The position numbers and the translations under genes were made by a program. Positions 54,270-64,000 of a stretch of 64,000 nucleotides of DNA are shown in pieces; position 1 is the stretch's first letter, and each line of letters begins with the position of its first letter. The stretch is from Ligilactobacillus salivarius DSM 20555 = ATCC 11741 (GTDB taxonomy: Bacteria; Bacillota; Bacilli; Lactobacillales; Lactobacillaceae), in assembly GCF_001435955.1 (NCBI RefSeq), contig NZ_AYYT01000001.1, forward strand, positions 1-64,000. The letters are read 5' to 3'. Under the pieces are notes generated by a model, which saw nothing but the letters and a program-made list of their open reading frames with translations, was not told the DNA's origin and ran no database searches.

Positions 54270-56030
54270 TTAAAGAGCGTTTGATGCACCATGGTATACA
54301 ATACCACGACGGCTATCAACTGTTACAACTTCACCGCTCTTGATCAATGATGTTGCATCCTTAGCACCAACAACTACAGGAATACCCATAGAGATACCTA
54401 CTACAGCTGCATGAGATGTTAAACCACCATTTTCAACGATTAAAGCAGATGATTTTTCAATAGCTGGTAAGTAATCTTTGTCAGTTGTCTTTGTTACAAG
54501 GATTCCACCTTCAACAGCGTTCTTGTTTGCTTCATCAGCAGATGTTGCAACAACTGTCTTACCGATAACAGTTTCATCACCAACACCTTGACCTGAAACT
54601 AACTTAGAACCAATTAATTGGATCTTCATGATGTTTGTAGTACCCTTTTCACCTACAGGAACACCAGCAACGATTAAGATCAAGTCGCCTTCCTTAGCTA
54701 AACCAGCCTTCTTAGCTTCTTCTGTAGCTAATTGGAACATTTCATCAGTTGATGAAGGAGCATCAGCCAATACAGGTTGTACACCCCAGTTAACTGTTAA
54801 ACCACGACGTGTACGGTCATCAAATGTAACAGCTAAAATGTCAGCATTTGGACGGTACTTAGAAATCATACGTGCTGTATGACCAGATTTTGTAGCAGCA
54901 ACAATTGTCTTAATGTTCAAGTTTTCTGCTGTTTCAGCAACTGAACGACCAATTGCTTCTGTAACATCTGTCTTATCAAATGCATCTAATGTCAATGCTT
55001 TGTGTTGACGTAATGCATTTTCAGACTTGATGTCGATACGTGCCATTGTAGCAACAGATTCTACAGGGTAGTCACCATTTGCAGATTCACCAGAAAGCAT
55101 TGTTGCATCTGTACCATCAAATACAGCGTTAGCAACGTCAGAAGCTTCAGCACGTGTAGGACGTGGGTTTTCTTGCATAGAATCAAGCATTTGTGTAGCT
55201 GTAATAACTGGCTTACCAGCTAAGTTACACTTCTTGATTAATGATTTTTGTACCAATGGAACATTTTCAGCTGGGATTTCAACACCCATGTCACCACGAG
55301 CAATCATCAAACCATCAGAAACTTTCAAGATTTCATCAAAGTTGTTGATACCTTCTTGAGATTCAATCTTAGGGAAGATTTGTACATGTTCCATGTGCTT
55401 TTCTTCAAGTAATTCACGGATATCTAAGATATCTTGTGGCTTACGTACGAAGGAAGCAGCAATGTAGTTAATGTCTTGGTCTAAACCAAAGCGGATATCA
55501 TCAGAGTCTTTTTCTGTAATACCAGGTAAGTTGATAGAAACACCAGGAGCATTAACACCTTTACGAGAACCAAGTGTACCTTCGTTTAATACTTTACATA
55601 CAAGTTCTTTGTTTGCATCGTCTTTCTTTTCGATTTGCATATCAATCAAACCGTCGTCAAACAATACATGTCCACCTTCGTGAACGTCATCGTATAAACC
55701 AGGGTATGTTACAGCGATTTTTTCTTTTGTACCTTCAATAGAATCGTCCATAGAAATACGTACTTCATCACCGATTGCAAAATGAATCTTGCCTTCTTTT
55801 TGAACAGTTGTACGGATTTCTGCACCCTTTGTATCTAATAAGAAACCTACTGTTTTACCAGTAATTTTTTCAGCTTCATGAACTAAATTCATGCGGCCTA
55901 AGTGTTCTTCATGATCACCGTGTGAGAAATTAAAACGGAAAACATTTGCACCTGCTTCGATTAACTTAACAATTGTATCTAGGTCAGAACTAGCTGGTCC
56001 AAGGGTACTTACGATCTTGGTCTTTTTCAT
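54270..56030 (-). CDS. pyk: Pyruvate kinase
   Basis: Makes pyruvate and ATP from phosphoenolpyruvate and ADP, the last step of glycolysis. 586 residues: the TIM barrel begins MKKTKIVSTLGPASSDL and has the signature FPKIESQEGINNFDEI with MIARGDMGVEIP; the allosteric C domain follows. An extra C-terminal PEP-utiliser-like domain carries GGLTSHAAVVGISMGIPVVVG. This extra domain is typical of Bacilli. It follows pfkA in the same direction. Confidence 0.98.
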   Translation of the reverse strand: MKKTKIVSTLGPASSDLDTIVKLIEAGANVFRFNFSHGDHEEHLGRMNLVHEAEKITGKTVGFLLDTKGAEIRTTVQKEGKIHFAIGDEVRISMDDSIEGTKEKIAVTYPGLYDDVHEGGHVLFDDGLIDMQIEKKDDANKELVCKVLNEGTLGSRKGVNAPGVSINLPGITEKDSDDIRFGLDQDINYIAASFVRKPQDILDIRELLEEKHMEHVQIFPKIESQEGINNFDEILKVSDGLMIARGDMGVEIPAENVPLVQKSLIKKCNLAGKPVITATQMLDSMQENPRPTRAEASDVANAVFDGTDATMLSGESANGDYPVESVATMARIDIKSENALRQHKALTLDAFDKTDVTEAIGRSVAETAENLNIKTIVAATKSGHTARMISKYRPNADILAVTFDDRTRRGLTVNWGVQPVLADAPSSTDEMFQLATEEAKKAGLAKEGDLILIVAGVPVGEKGTTNIMKIQLIGSKLVSGQGVGDETVIGKTVVATSADEANKNAVEGGILVTKTTDKDYLPAIEKSSALIVENGGLTSHAAVVGISMGIPVVVGAKDATSLIKSGEVVTVDSRRGIVYHGASNAL

Positions 56031-56119
56031 GAATAAAACCTCTCCTTTGAAAATATTAAAAGATGACTTTCATGTCTATCTTTGCCGAAAGTTAAAATAA
56101 ATACTTTATCGATACAAAA

Positions 56120-57082
56120 TTAGAAACGAACACGATCATTCAAATCTTGTAATGATACATCTGTTTGATGTTTGTGATTTTCAAGTGTATCAATGATATC
56201 AGTTGCAACCAATTGATTATCATGAATACCAATAGCTAAACCACCTTTACCTTCAAGTAACAAGCGAATAGCATAATCACCAAGTCTTGTAGCTAAAACA
56301 CGATCTTTAACAGTTGGGTTACCACCACGTTGGATATGTCCCAAAGTAATAGCACGACTATCAAAATCACCGTATTGATCAAGCTTTTCTTTGAATTCAG
56401 CAGCGCCCATTACACCTTCTGCTAAAACAATTAAGCCATGATCTTTACCGTTCTTACGGTTTTCGGAAATTTTATTTGCGATAGCTTCAATATCGTATTC
56501 ACGTTCAGGAATAACAATTGCATCTGCACCAGTAGCAATACCAGACCATAATGCAATATCACCTGCGCCACGACCCATAACTTCAACAACGAATACACGT
56601 TGGTGTGAAGTTGCAGTATCGTTGATACGATCTAATGCTTCCATTGCAACATTAGCAGCAGTATCGAAACCAATTGTAAAGTCTGTACCTGGAATGTCAT
56701 TATCAATAGTTCCTGGTACACCAATTGAATTGTATCCGTGCATAGTTAATTTTTCTGCACCATGGTATGAACCATCGCCACCGATAACAACCAATGCTTC
56801 AATACCAAATTTCTTTAATTGTTCGATACCTTTCAATTGTGTTTCTGTTTCTGCAAATTCTGGGAAACGTGCAGAATATAAGATAGTACCACCACGATTG
56901 ATAATTTCATCAAGTTTTGTAGATTCCATCTTAAAGATGTTACCTTCTACAAGTCCTTTATATCCGTAGTTGATACCGTAAGCTTCAAGACCTGCATTCA
57001 TTGCAGAACGAGCAATCGCACGTACAGCTGCGTTCATACCAGCTGCATCGCCACCACTAGTTAAAATACCAATGCGTTTCAT
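56120..57082 (-). CDS. pfkA: 6-phosphofructokinase
   Basis: ATP-dependent phosphofructokinase, the committing step of glycolysis. 320 residues. Motifs include [18 protein letters not shown] (ATP binding), [20 protein letters not shown] (catalytic Asp) and [12 protein letters not shown]. Forms an operon with pyk, 89 bases apart. GAGGTG precedes the ATG. Confidence 0.98.
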   Translation of the reverse strand: MKRIGILTSGGDAAGMNAAVRAIARSAMNAGLEAYGINYGYKGLVEGNIFKMESTKLDEIINRGGTILYSARFPEFAETETQLKGIEQLKKFGIEALVVIGGDGSYHGAEKLTMHGYNSIGVPGTIDNDIPGTDFTIGFDTAANVAMEALDRINDTATSHQRVFVVEVMGRGAGDIALWSGIATGADAIVIPEREYDIEAIANKISENRKNGKDHGLIVLAEGVMGAAEFKEKLDQYGDFDSRAITLGHIQRGGNPTVKDRVLATRLGDYAIRLLLEGKGGLAIGIHDNQLVATDIIDTLENHKHQTDVSLQDLNDRVRF

Positions 57083-57248
57083 TTTTTCACCTCAAGTATA
57101 TATTTCAGTAGAACTACATTCTCCACAAGTAATATTACCACTTTTATAAGCAATTGTCTTGTAAAAATATGAAAAATTAAGTAAAAATTCTGATTTTTTT
57201 GTAAAAAAGCCGTCAAAACCAATAATTTTTTTGAAAAAGTAACTTAAT

Positions 57249-60200
57249 TTATTTCAAAACTACATTTTCAACTCCTAACAACTCTACAAGTCTATTGTAA
57301 ACTATTTTATCCTGTGATAGCCATAATTTTTTATTAAGAAGTTTCTTTTTCCCCGATTTTTCATCAACTATAATAACAGGTACATTACCACTGTTTTGGA
57401 GCATTAACTTTTCAAGATTTCTTCTTTTACTTGTATCGAAGGCTTTTGATAAGCGTAGATAATAAGTTTTTATTCTTACATCGTTTGCTAACATCGCTTT
57501 ACTAATTGTTATGGCCAATCCTCTTGTTGTATCAACTCTACCTTCAATTAAGATAATATTTCCGTCTTCCAAAACTGATGAAAATCTCTTATATGCATTA
57601 GGGAAAAACGTTAAATCCATGTTTCCAGTTTGATCAGCTGCAGTTACAAACGCCATTTGAGAACCATTTTTAGTTCTAATGATTTTTATAACTTTTATCT
57701 GCAAAATCATTGAAACATACTTATCTTTATTAGACTCGTTTATTTGAGAAACTCTAGTTGAATTGGTTAAATAGATTAACTCTACATATTTTTCGACTGG
57801 ATGACCTGATAAATAAGCTCCTAGATAATAATTTTCTTTTTCTAAGAGTTCATCATTTGAAATCTCTATCTTTTCTACAGTCGTTTTCTTGGGTGCTAAT
57901 ATTGAAAATAGTTCAACATTATTTCCACTAAGTTCAATATTGCTTAGTAAGCGTGGTAACATCGCCAACAATTCTTTTCTAGATTGACCAAATGTATCAA
58001 AGACACCTGAATAAATTAAAATCTCTATTAATTCTCTTTTTAAGTATCTTTTATTGATTCTTTGCAAGAAATCCTCCATGTTTTTGAAAATACCACTTCG
58101 TTTTCTTTCTTGCAAAATATCTTGAAGAAAGTTCTTTCTCAATGACTTAATACAACTTAAACCAAAGTAGATTTCCCCATTACGTAAGATATATAGAGAT
58201 TGGCTAATATTGATGTCTGGATGATGAACTTTTACTCCCTTATTCTTAGCTTCTAAAACATAATCTTTAGTTTTACGTGGATTTCCAATTACTGAATTTA
58301 ATAAAGCTGCAAAGAAAGCTGCTGGATAATGTGCTTTTATATATGCTAATTCAAATGACATTTTTGAATAAGCAACTGCATGTGACCGGTTAAAACCATA
58401 ATCTCCAAATTCCATGATGTAAGCATACACTTTTTTAGCAACTTCATGCGTGTATCCTTTTTTCATCGCACCATTAATAAACATAACTTCCATTCGCGAA
58501 ATGATATCATGTTTCTTTTTACTCATCGCTCTTCTAAGCGAATCCGCTTGTCCTAAAGTAAAGCCTCCCATAGTAGAAGCAACTTGCATAACTTGTTCTT
58601 GGTAAACCATAATTCCATAAGTTTGCTTCAAAATACCTTCCAGTTCTTTTGAAGGATAAGTTATTGGTCTTTCACCATGCTTTCTTGCAATGAATTCGTC
58701 AATATTTTGAATAGGTCCTGGACGATATAAGGCATTTACCGCTGCTACATCTTCAAATGAAGTAGGCTTTAATTTTGTTAGTACCCCTCTGATACCAGCT
58801 GATTCAAATTGAAAAATACCACTTGTTTCTGCATTTTGATAGATCTTTAAAGTTTCAGGATCATCCAAATTAATTTTTCTTATATCAAAATCAATATGAT
58901 AACCCTTTTTTATTAGTGTAATTGTATTTTCCAAAATTGATAAATTTCTCAATCCTAGAAAATCCATTTTTAACAATCCAACTTCTTCAACTTGATTTTT
59001 AGCAAATTGACTCATTAAAATACCATCGCCACCAATCTGAACTGGTACGTGATCTACTAAATCATCATCACTTAAGATAATCCCAGCTGCATGTGTAGAA
59101 TAATGTCGTGGTAGTCCTTCAAGTGCAATGGCTGTTTCGAATAATAGTCGATTCTTAGAGTTATCTGCAACTAAGTTCTTCAAAGATTGGCTACTAGCAT
59201 ACGCTTCTTTTAGAGTAATTCCATATTCTTTAGGTATCGCCTTACTCCACGCATCTGCTTCATAAGTTTTTAAATCAAATACCCTGGCAACATCGCGCAA
59301 TACCTGTTTTGTTTTTAATGTTCCAAAGGTTATGATCTGTGCCATATGTTGCTGCCCATATTTCTGATGTAAGTATTCAATGATAGTATCTCTTTTTATA
59401 TCAGGAATATCTAAGTCAATATCTGGCATTTGAGCACGTTCTTCATTCAAAAAACGTTCAAAAATCAAGTCATACTTAATAGGATCAATATCAGTAATAT
59501 ATAAGGTATATGAAACTAAAGAACCAGCTGCTGATCCTCTACCTGGACCGGTTAAAATATTATTTTCATGAGCAAAATTTGTCACGTCCCAAACAATTAA
59601 GAAGTAATCATCAAATCCCATGCGATGAATAACTGATAATTCATAATCTAATCTATTTTGATATTCTTCTTGGTTCTTTATATTTTCTTCCGCTATTCTT
59701 TTAGCTAATCCTTCTTGACATAATTTTCTTAAGAAATCTTCTGAATTTAAGCCATTAGTTTCTTTAAAATGGGGTAACTGTGTTTTAGGAAAGTTTAATG
59801 TTAAGTTACATTGAGCAATCACATTAATTGCATTTTGATATGCACTACTTAAATAATCTGTACCTAAGCGCTCATATTCCTCAGGTGTATGTAGATAATT
59901 TCCATCATTTTTAAAATTCCAATTCGGATTAACATTTTCACCAGTTCCTATGGCTTGTAATACCTTAGTACTAAAATAATCACGTTCTTTTAAGTATTTA
60001 ACTGGTGTTAATAAAATCGTCTCTAATTGTAACTTCTCAGCAGCCATTAAATCATTATTTATAGCATCTCTATCATTAGGGTTAACACCATAATAAATTG
60101 TCTCGGCAGCTGACACTAATGTTTGTAATTCTGTCACTTGATCACTTATTATGTCATTTACCGTTAGATACGATGGATTCAATACAACAATTACATCCTG

Positions 60201-60542
60201 TAAATACTCTGTAATATCTGTTAATTTAAAAATATTTTTATAGTTCTCATCTACTGCAGTTAGTCTCTTTGAAGAAATATTCATCAAATTTTGATAACCA
60301 TTACTGTTCTTAGCAATAAAAATATACTCATCATCGCTAGATTGTAATGTAATACCAATAATTGGCTTAATTCCTGCTTTAACACATTCATGATAGAAGT
60401 CCAAAACGCCATACATTGAATTTATATCTGTCAATACCAGAGCACTGTATCCCAATTCTTTTCCTAACTTTACATACTCTGAAATTCTCAATGGACTTTG
60501 CAACAAACTATATGAACTTAAAACTTGTAAGGGAGCATACAT
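57249..60542 (-). CDS. dnaE: DNA polymerase III alpha subunit DnaE
   Basis: DNA polymerase of the C family, which in low-GC Gram-positives extends primers before PolC takes over. 1097 residues. N-terminal PHP domain, then the palm with GPGRGSAAGSLVSY and catalytic Asp residues in MPDIDLDIPD, fingers, helix-hairpin-helix and C-terminal OB fold (QMAFVTAADQTG). In the PHP domain the usual HxHSxYS His residues are missing (VLSSYSLL) and TDHG reads TDIN, so its metal site looks inactive. AGGAAAGGAGAG favours the ATG at 60542. Confidence 0.95.
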   Translation of the reverse strand: MYAPLQVLSSYSLLQSPLRISEYVKLGKELGYSALVLTDINSMYGVLDFYHECVKAGIKPIIGITLQSSDDEYIFIAKNSNGYQNLMNISSKRLTAVDENYKNIFKLTDITEYLQDVIVVLNPSYLTVNDIISDQVTELQTLVSAAETIYYGVNPNDRDAINNDLMAAEKLQLETILLTPVKYLKERDYFSTKVLQAIGTGENVNPNWNFKNDGNYLHTPEEYERLGTDYLSSAYQNAINVIAQCNLTLNFPKTQLPHFKETNGLNSEDFLRKLCQEGLAKRIAEENIKNQEEYQNRLDYELSVIHRMGFDDYFLIVWDVTNFAHENNILTGPGRGSAAGSLVSYTLYITDIDPIKYDLIFERFLNEERAQMPDIDLDIPDIKRDTIIEYLHQKYGQQHMAQIITFGTLKTKQVLRDVARVFDLKTYEADAWSKAIPKEYGITLKEAYASSQSLKNLVADNSKNRLLFETAIALEGLPRHYSTHAAGIILSDDDLVDHVPVQIGGDGILMSQFAKNQVEEVGLLKMDFLGLRNLSILENTITLIKKGYHIDFDIRKINLDDPETLKIYQNAETSGIFQFESAGIRGVLTKLKPTSFEDVAAVNALYRPGPIQNIDEFIARKHGERPITYPSKELEGILKQTYGIMVYQEQVMQVASTMGGFTLGQADSLRRAMSKKKHDIISRMEVMFINGAMKKGYTHEVAKKVYAYIMEFGDYGFNRSHAVAYSKMSFELAYIKAHYPAAFFAALLNSVIGNPRKTKDYVLEAKNKGVKVHHPDINISQSLYILRNGEIYFGLSCIKSLRKNFLQDILQERKRSGIFKNMEDFLQRINKRYLKRELIEILIYSGVFDTFGQSRKELLAMLPRLLSNIELSGNNVELFSILAPKKTTVEKIEISNDELLEKENYYLGAYLSGHPVEKYVELIYLTNSTRVSQINESNKDKYVSMILQIKVIKIIRTKNGSQMAFVTAADQTGNMDLTFFPNAYKRFSSVLEDGNIILIEGRVDTTRGLAITISKAMLANDVRIKTYYLRLSKAFDTSKRRNLEKLMLQNSGNVPVIIVDEKSGKKKLLNKKLWLSQDKIVYNRLVELLGVENVVLK

Positions 60543-60690
60543 ATAATATCTCTCCTTTCCTACAAAATACAATTTCATTATACTTAAAAGATATCAACTT
60601 TACAAAATTATAGATAAGATACACAAATATTACATGTAAGTTCTTTAAAATTGTGATAGAATAACTTAGTATAGATATGAGGTGTTGAAA

Positions 60691-60876
60691 ATGGGTAAAC
60701 AACTTACAGTCCTATTTTGGGGCTTTATCTATGGTGAAGTTATTGGTTATATCATTTCTGCTTTAACTGGTGTTCAATTTGACTGGTTAGCAAGTGGTGT
60801 AATTTGCATGATTGGTGGTTTAATCGGTATTAACTGCTTGAACTACTTTATCAGCGATAAAAAAGCTTCAAAATAG
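60691..60876 (+). CDS. DUF2929 small membrane protein
   Basis: Membrane protein of 61 residues with two helices: VLFWGFIYGEVIGYIISAL and ASGVICMIGGLIGINCLNYF. The pattern fits DUF2929 (YjzD-like) of Bacilli. Function unknown. The frame opens at GTG 60682; AGGTG (60680-60684) better suits the ATG at 60691. Divergent from dnaE. Confidence 0.82.
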   Translation: MGKQLTVLFWGFIYGEVIGYIISALTGVQFDWLASGVICMIGGLIGINCLNYFISDKKASK

Positions 60877-60888
60877 TTTATATCAAAC

Positions 60889-60924
60889 AAAAAGTGTGTG
60901 AACGTAAAATTCACACACTTTTTT
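60889..60924. terminator. Bidirectional terminator
   Basis: AAAAAGTGTGTGAA pairs with TTCACACACTTTTTT, serving the DUF2929 gene and clpB. Confidence 0.92.
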
Positions 60925-60925
60925 A

Positions 60926-63517
60926 TTATGCTTGAGTTATAAATTTTAATTGGTTATCTACTAAAGTTACCGTCACTTTAGAATGAGGTAGAATTTTCCC
61001 AGCAATGATTTCCTTAGCTAGCGGCGTTTCAACGTTATTAGTTATAAATCTTTGCAGTGGTCTTGCACCATAAGCTGGGTTATATCCTTCTTTAGCAATC
61101 CACTTCTGAGCATCTTCATCAATACCTAACGTAATCTCTTGACTTTCTAATCTATCTGACAATTGATGAATGAATTTTTCAACAATCTTTTGTACAGAAT
61201 CCATTGTTAATGGTGTAAACATCAAAATATCATCAATACGGTTTAAGAATTCTGGTTTGAAGTGCGCCTGTGTTAGTTGCATGACTTTCTTCTTTATTTC
61301 AGGAGAAATTGTACCATCTGTAGAATCATTTTCTAGCAAGAACTCTGAACCTAAATTAGATGTCATGATTAAAATTGTGTTCTTAAAGTTAACTGTCCTT
61401 CCTTGACCATCAGTTAAACGTCCATCATCTAGAACCTGTAATAAAATGTTGAAAACATCTGGATGAGCTTTTTCAACTTCATCTAATAAAATAATAGTAT
61501 AAGGGTTGCGACGAACAGCTTCTGTAAGTTGTCCACCTTCTTCGTATCCTACATAACCAGGAGCAGCACCAACTAATCTTGAAACTGAATATTTTTCCAT
61601 ATATTCTGACATATCTATTCTTACCATATGACTTTCAGAATCAAATAAATTCTCTGCTAAAGCCTTAGCTAGTTCTGTTTTACCGACACCTGTTGGCCCC
61701 AAGAACAAGAAAGATCCCAATGGCTTGTTAGGATTTTGTAAACCAGCTCTAGATCTTAAGACCGCATCAGAGACTGCATCTACAGCTTCATCTTGTCCTA
61801 TTACACGCTTATGCAAATTGTCTGCTAAATGTAAAAGCTTTTCACGTTCTCCTTCAACCAATTTACTAATTGGAATACCAGTCATTCTACTAATTACTTC
61901 TGCAATTTCCTTATCAGTGACAGACTCTTCAACCATCCATTCTTTAGGACGTTCACTATTTTCCAATTGTTGTAGTTCTTTTTCTAGTTGTGGAATCGTT
62001 GCATGTTGTAACTTAGCGGCTTTTTCTAAATCGTAATTATTTTCAGCTTCTTCTAATTGGTGACGAGCTTTATCTAATTCAGATTTCTTATCAGATACTT
62101 TTTGGATGTCTAGCTTTTCATCTTCCCAACGTTGACGAAGTTTATTAGCTTTTTCACGTAAATTGGATAATTCGGCTTGTAACTCCTCTAAACGTTTCTT
62201 AGATGCAGCATCTGTCTCTTTCTTCAAAGCAGCTTCTTCAACTTCTTCACGCATTAACTCGCGAGTTACTTGATCTAATTCATTAGGAACAGAATTCATT
62301 TCTACACGTATTTCAGCACAAGCCTCATCAATTAAATCAAGGGCTTTATCTGGTAAGAATCTATCCGTAATATAGCGATTGGATAAAGTTGCTGCTGCTA
62401 CTAAAGCATTATCATGAATACGAACTCCGTGATGAATTTCATAACGTTCTTTTAAACCACGCAAAATTGAAATGGTATCTTCAACAGTTGGCTCTTTAAC
62501 AAGTACTTTTTGGAAACGTCTTTCAAGAGCTTTATCTTTTTCAATGTATTCTCGATACTCATCTAAAGTAGTGGCACCAATTAAATGTAATTCGCCTCTA
62601 GCTAACATTGGCTTCAATAAGTTTCCAGCATCCATCGAACCTTCAGTCTTACCTGCTCCAACTATATTATGAATTTCATCAATGAAAAGTAGGATCTTTC
62701 CTTCGCTTTTCTTCACTTCTTTTAATACATTCTTTAATCGTTCTTCAAATTCTCCACGATATTTAGCTCCAGCAATTAAGGAACCCATGTCCAAAGAAAT
62801 TATAGTCTTATCTTTTAAGTTATCTGGAACGTCATTTCGAACAATTCTCTGTGCTAACCCTTCAACAATGGCAGTTTTACCAACACCAGGTTCACCTATC
62901 AAAACTGGATTATTCTTAGCTTTTCTTGATAAAATTCGAATAACATCGCGAATTTCTTCATCACGTCCAATAATAGGATCTTGATTACCATTTCTAACTT
63001 CTTTGTTTAAATTTACTCCGTACTTTTCAAGTGATTTATAGCCTTTTTCCTGATCTTGACTTGTCACTCTTTCTCCTCCTCGATAATCAGCTACAATTTT
63101 GCCTAACTGATCTTTTGTTAATCCAGTTTGCTTTAAATATTCTGTTAGAGGATTATACTCTAATTCCATTAAAGCTAACATTAAGGTATCTACAGACACA
63201 TAAGTATCTTGATTGCCTTTAGCTATTTCTTGTGCTTTTTGCAATAATGAAAAAAGTTGCTGACTTATTGATTGTCCATATTGAACATTACCACCTTCAA
63301 CAACACTAACTTTATCTAATTCGCCATCAATAAAGTTTTCGAAGGCCTGTATGTCTAAACCTGCTTTTTTATAAATCTCGGCAGCTATTTCTCCAGGTTG
63401 GACTAACACTTTAAATAATTCATTAATTCCAATTTCTTGATGCTTTCGATTAATTGCTACCTTTTGCGCTTCTGCCAAACTTTTTTGAACTTCAGTTGTA
63501 TAATTTTCGTTATCCAT
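60926..63517 (-). CDS. clpB: ATP-dependent chaperone ClpB
   Basis: Hsp100 disaggregase that, with DnaK, recovers aggregated proteins. 863 residues: N domain, AAA1 with GEPGVGKT, a coiled-coil middle domain (about 400-520, Glu/Lys-rich) and AAA2 with GPTGVGKT. There is no ClpP-binding IGF loop-type feature evident. Its promoter overlaps a CtsR box, so it should be heat-inducible. Confidence 0.98.
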   Translation of the reverse strand: MDNENYTTEVQKSLAEAQKVAINRKHQEIGINELFKVLVQPGEIAAEIYKKAGLDIQAFENFIDGELDKVSVVEGGNVQYGQSISQQLFSLLQKAQEIAKGNQDTYVSVDTLMLALMELEYNPLTEYLKQTGLTKDQLGKIVADYRGGERVTSQDQEKGYKSLEKYGVNLNKEVRNGNQDPIIGRDEEIRDVIRILSRKAKNNPVLIGEPGVGKTAIVEGLAQRIVRNDVPDNLKDKTIISLDMGSLIAGAKYRGEFEERLKNVLKEVKKSEGKILLFIDEIHNIVGAGKTEGSMDAGNLLKPMLARGELHLIGATTLDEYREYIEKDKALERRFQKVLVKEPTVEDTISILRGLKERYEIHHGVRIHDNALVAAATLSNRYITDRFLPDKALDLIDEACAEIRVEMNSVPNELDQVTRELMREEVEEAALKKETDAASKKRLEELQAELSNLREKANKLRQRWEDEKLDIQKVSDKKSELDKARHQLEEAENNYDLEKAAKLQHATIPQLEKELQQLENSERPKEWMVEESVTDKEIAEVISRMTGIPISKLVEGEREKLLHLADNLHKRVIGQDEAVDAVSDAVLRSRAGLQNPNKPLGSFLFLGPTGVGKTELAKALAENLFDSESHMVRIDMSEYMEKYSVSRLVGAAPGYVGYEEGGQLTEAVRRNPYTIILLDEVEKAHPDVFNILLQVLDDGRLTDGQGRTVNFKNTILIMTSNLGSEFLLENDSTDGTISPEIKKKVMQLTQAHFKPEFLNRIDDILMFTPLTMDSVQKIVEKFIHQLSDRLESQEITLGIDEDAQKWIAKEGYNPAYGARPLQRFITNNVETPLAKEIIAGKILPHSKVTVTLVDNQLKFITQA

Positions 63518-63552
63518 ACTTATCAGTCCTTATAATATATTTCATCTCCTAT

Positions 63553-63590
63553 ATTATATCATCTTTTTTAAACTTTGACTAAGTTTGACC
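63553..63590 (-). promoter_or_regulatory. clpB promoter with CtsR operator
   Basis: On the minus strand GGTCAAACTTAGTCAAAG (63590-63573) matches the CtsR direct heptad repeat (GGTCAAA-n3-RGTCAAA). It covers the -35 position of a promoter whose -10 is TATAAT (63558-63553). Confidence 0.88.
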
Positions 63591-63598
63591 TTTTATTT

Positions 63599-63636
63599 AA
63601 AAATAAAGAGGATCACTTAATAGCAATCCTCTTTAT
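63599..63636 (-). terminator. Terminator of mnmA
   Basis: ATAAAGAGGAT pairs with ATCCTCTTTAT, with a TTTATTTTT run on the minus strand. Confidence 0.85.
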
Positions 63637-63641
63637 CAAAA

Positions 63642-64000
63642 TTATACGTATTGTAATAATTTACTTTCCTTATATGCGTGGTCAATAGTTCCACTACCTA
63701 GACATTCTTCACCATCATAAAATACAACTTCTTGTCCAGGAGTAATAGCACGTACAGGTTCGTCAAAAATAACTTCAACCTTTGTACGATCTTCATTAAA
63801 TTTAACTGTAACGCCTGTGTCCTTTTGGCGATAACGGAACTTAGCTGTACAATGGAATTCATCACCGCGATCAGAAATATCGTCAACAAAACTTAACTTT
63901 GAAGCATCTAAACTATTAGCATATAAATGTTCATTGTGGTAGCCTTGTCCTACTAATAAAGTATTTGTCTTCAAATCTTTACCGATAACAAACCATGGTT
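63642..64000 (-). CDS. mnmA: tRNA 2-thiouridine(34) synthase MnmA, C-terminal part (cut by window edge)
   Basis: Thiolates U34 of tRNA-Lys, -Glu and -Gln. Only the last 118 or so codons are inside the window. The frame stays open to the right edge ([20 protein letters not shown]). The visible piece is the C-terminal beta-barrel ([51 protein letters not shown]). The catalytic cysteines and P-loop lie beyond the edge. Confidence 0.92.
   Translation of the reverse strand, partial: PWFVIGKDLKTNTLLVGQGYHNEHLYANSLDASKLSFVDDISDRGDEFHCTAKFRYRQKDTGVTVKFNEDRTKVEVIFDEPVRAITPGQEVVFYDGEECLGSGTIDHAYKESKLLQYV

Noticed and set aside
1-64000. Prophage, insertion sequence, toxin-antitoxin or CRISPR content
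   Set aside because: No integrase, transposase, terminal repeats, cas genes or repeat arrays were seen.

Overview
The window is a gene-dense, AT-rich stretch of chromosome from a low-GC Gram-positive bacterium, almost certainly a member of the Lactobacillaceae. The evidence is the Firmicutes housekeeping gene set, a glycine T-box before glyQS, a dlt operon that includes dltX, a four-domain S1 protein, a SAG1386/EF1546-type LysM protein, a CtsR box at clpB, and frequent TTG/GTG starts behind strong AGGAGG sites. A Ligilactobacillus-like species is a reasonable guess but is not proven. No prophage, insertion sequence or CRISPR array was seen.

Layout. 0-6.5 kb: an accessory edge with tRNA-Gly(TCC), a GNAT protein, a sugar O-acetyltransferase with a PAP2 phosphatase, a NUDIX hydrolase with a small partner, and an orphan PTS EIIC next to a DUF915 alpha/beta hydrolase. 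6.5-13.1 kb: T-box, glyQ, glyS, dnaG, rpoD. 13.3-18.1 kb: the most interesting locus, a Gram-positive exosortase (XrtG) cluster. It holds a secreted protein with a C-terminal Firmicu-CTERM-like sorting tail, a polytopic XrtG-associated membrane glycosyltransferase, the exosortase XrtG, a processive family 2 glycosyltransferase and a PTPS-fold protein that has lost its catalytic residues. 18.1-24.6 kb: mntH, a YpbB-like HTH protein, RecQ/RecS helicase, LysM protein, cmk and an amidase. 24.7-33 kb: phoH, ybeY, dgkA, era, recO, then dltXABCD. 33-43.7 kb: an ArsC-like protein, rpsA, der, hup, a 49-residue membrane peptide, a GNAT protein, an ABC exporter, a DMT transporter, a phosphoesterase, glyA and an ASCH protein. 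43.9-64 kb: lepB, a degV gene broken by a single stop codon, a MarR regulator, rqcH, parC/parE, plsY, DUF1304, pyk/pfkA, dnaE, DUF2929, clpB and the 3' end of mnmA.

How the genes work together. Much of the window serves the cell envelope. DltXABCD D-alanylates teichoic acids, DgkA and the PAP2 protein handle lipid carriers or lipids, PlsY starts phospholipid synthesis, LepB removes signal peptides, and the amidase and LysM protein act at the wall. The XrtG cluster looks like a dedicated pathway that cuts a membrane-anchored surface protein and probably joins it to, or co-operates with, a glycan made by its two glycosyltransferases; this coupling is an inference. In many Firmicutes phoH-ybeY-dgkA-era-recO runs directly into glyQ-glyS-dnaG-rpoD. 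Here the two halves are far apart and the XrtG cluster lies directly after rpoD.

Coordinates use the start codon I judged most likely from the ribosome binding site, so several genes are shorter than the longest open frame.
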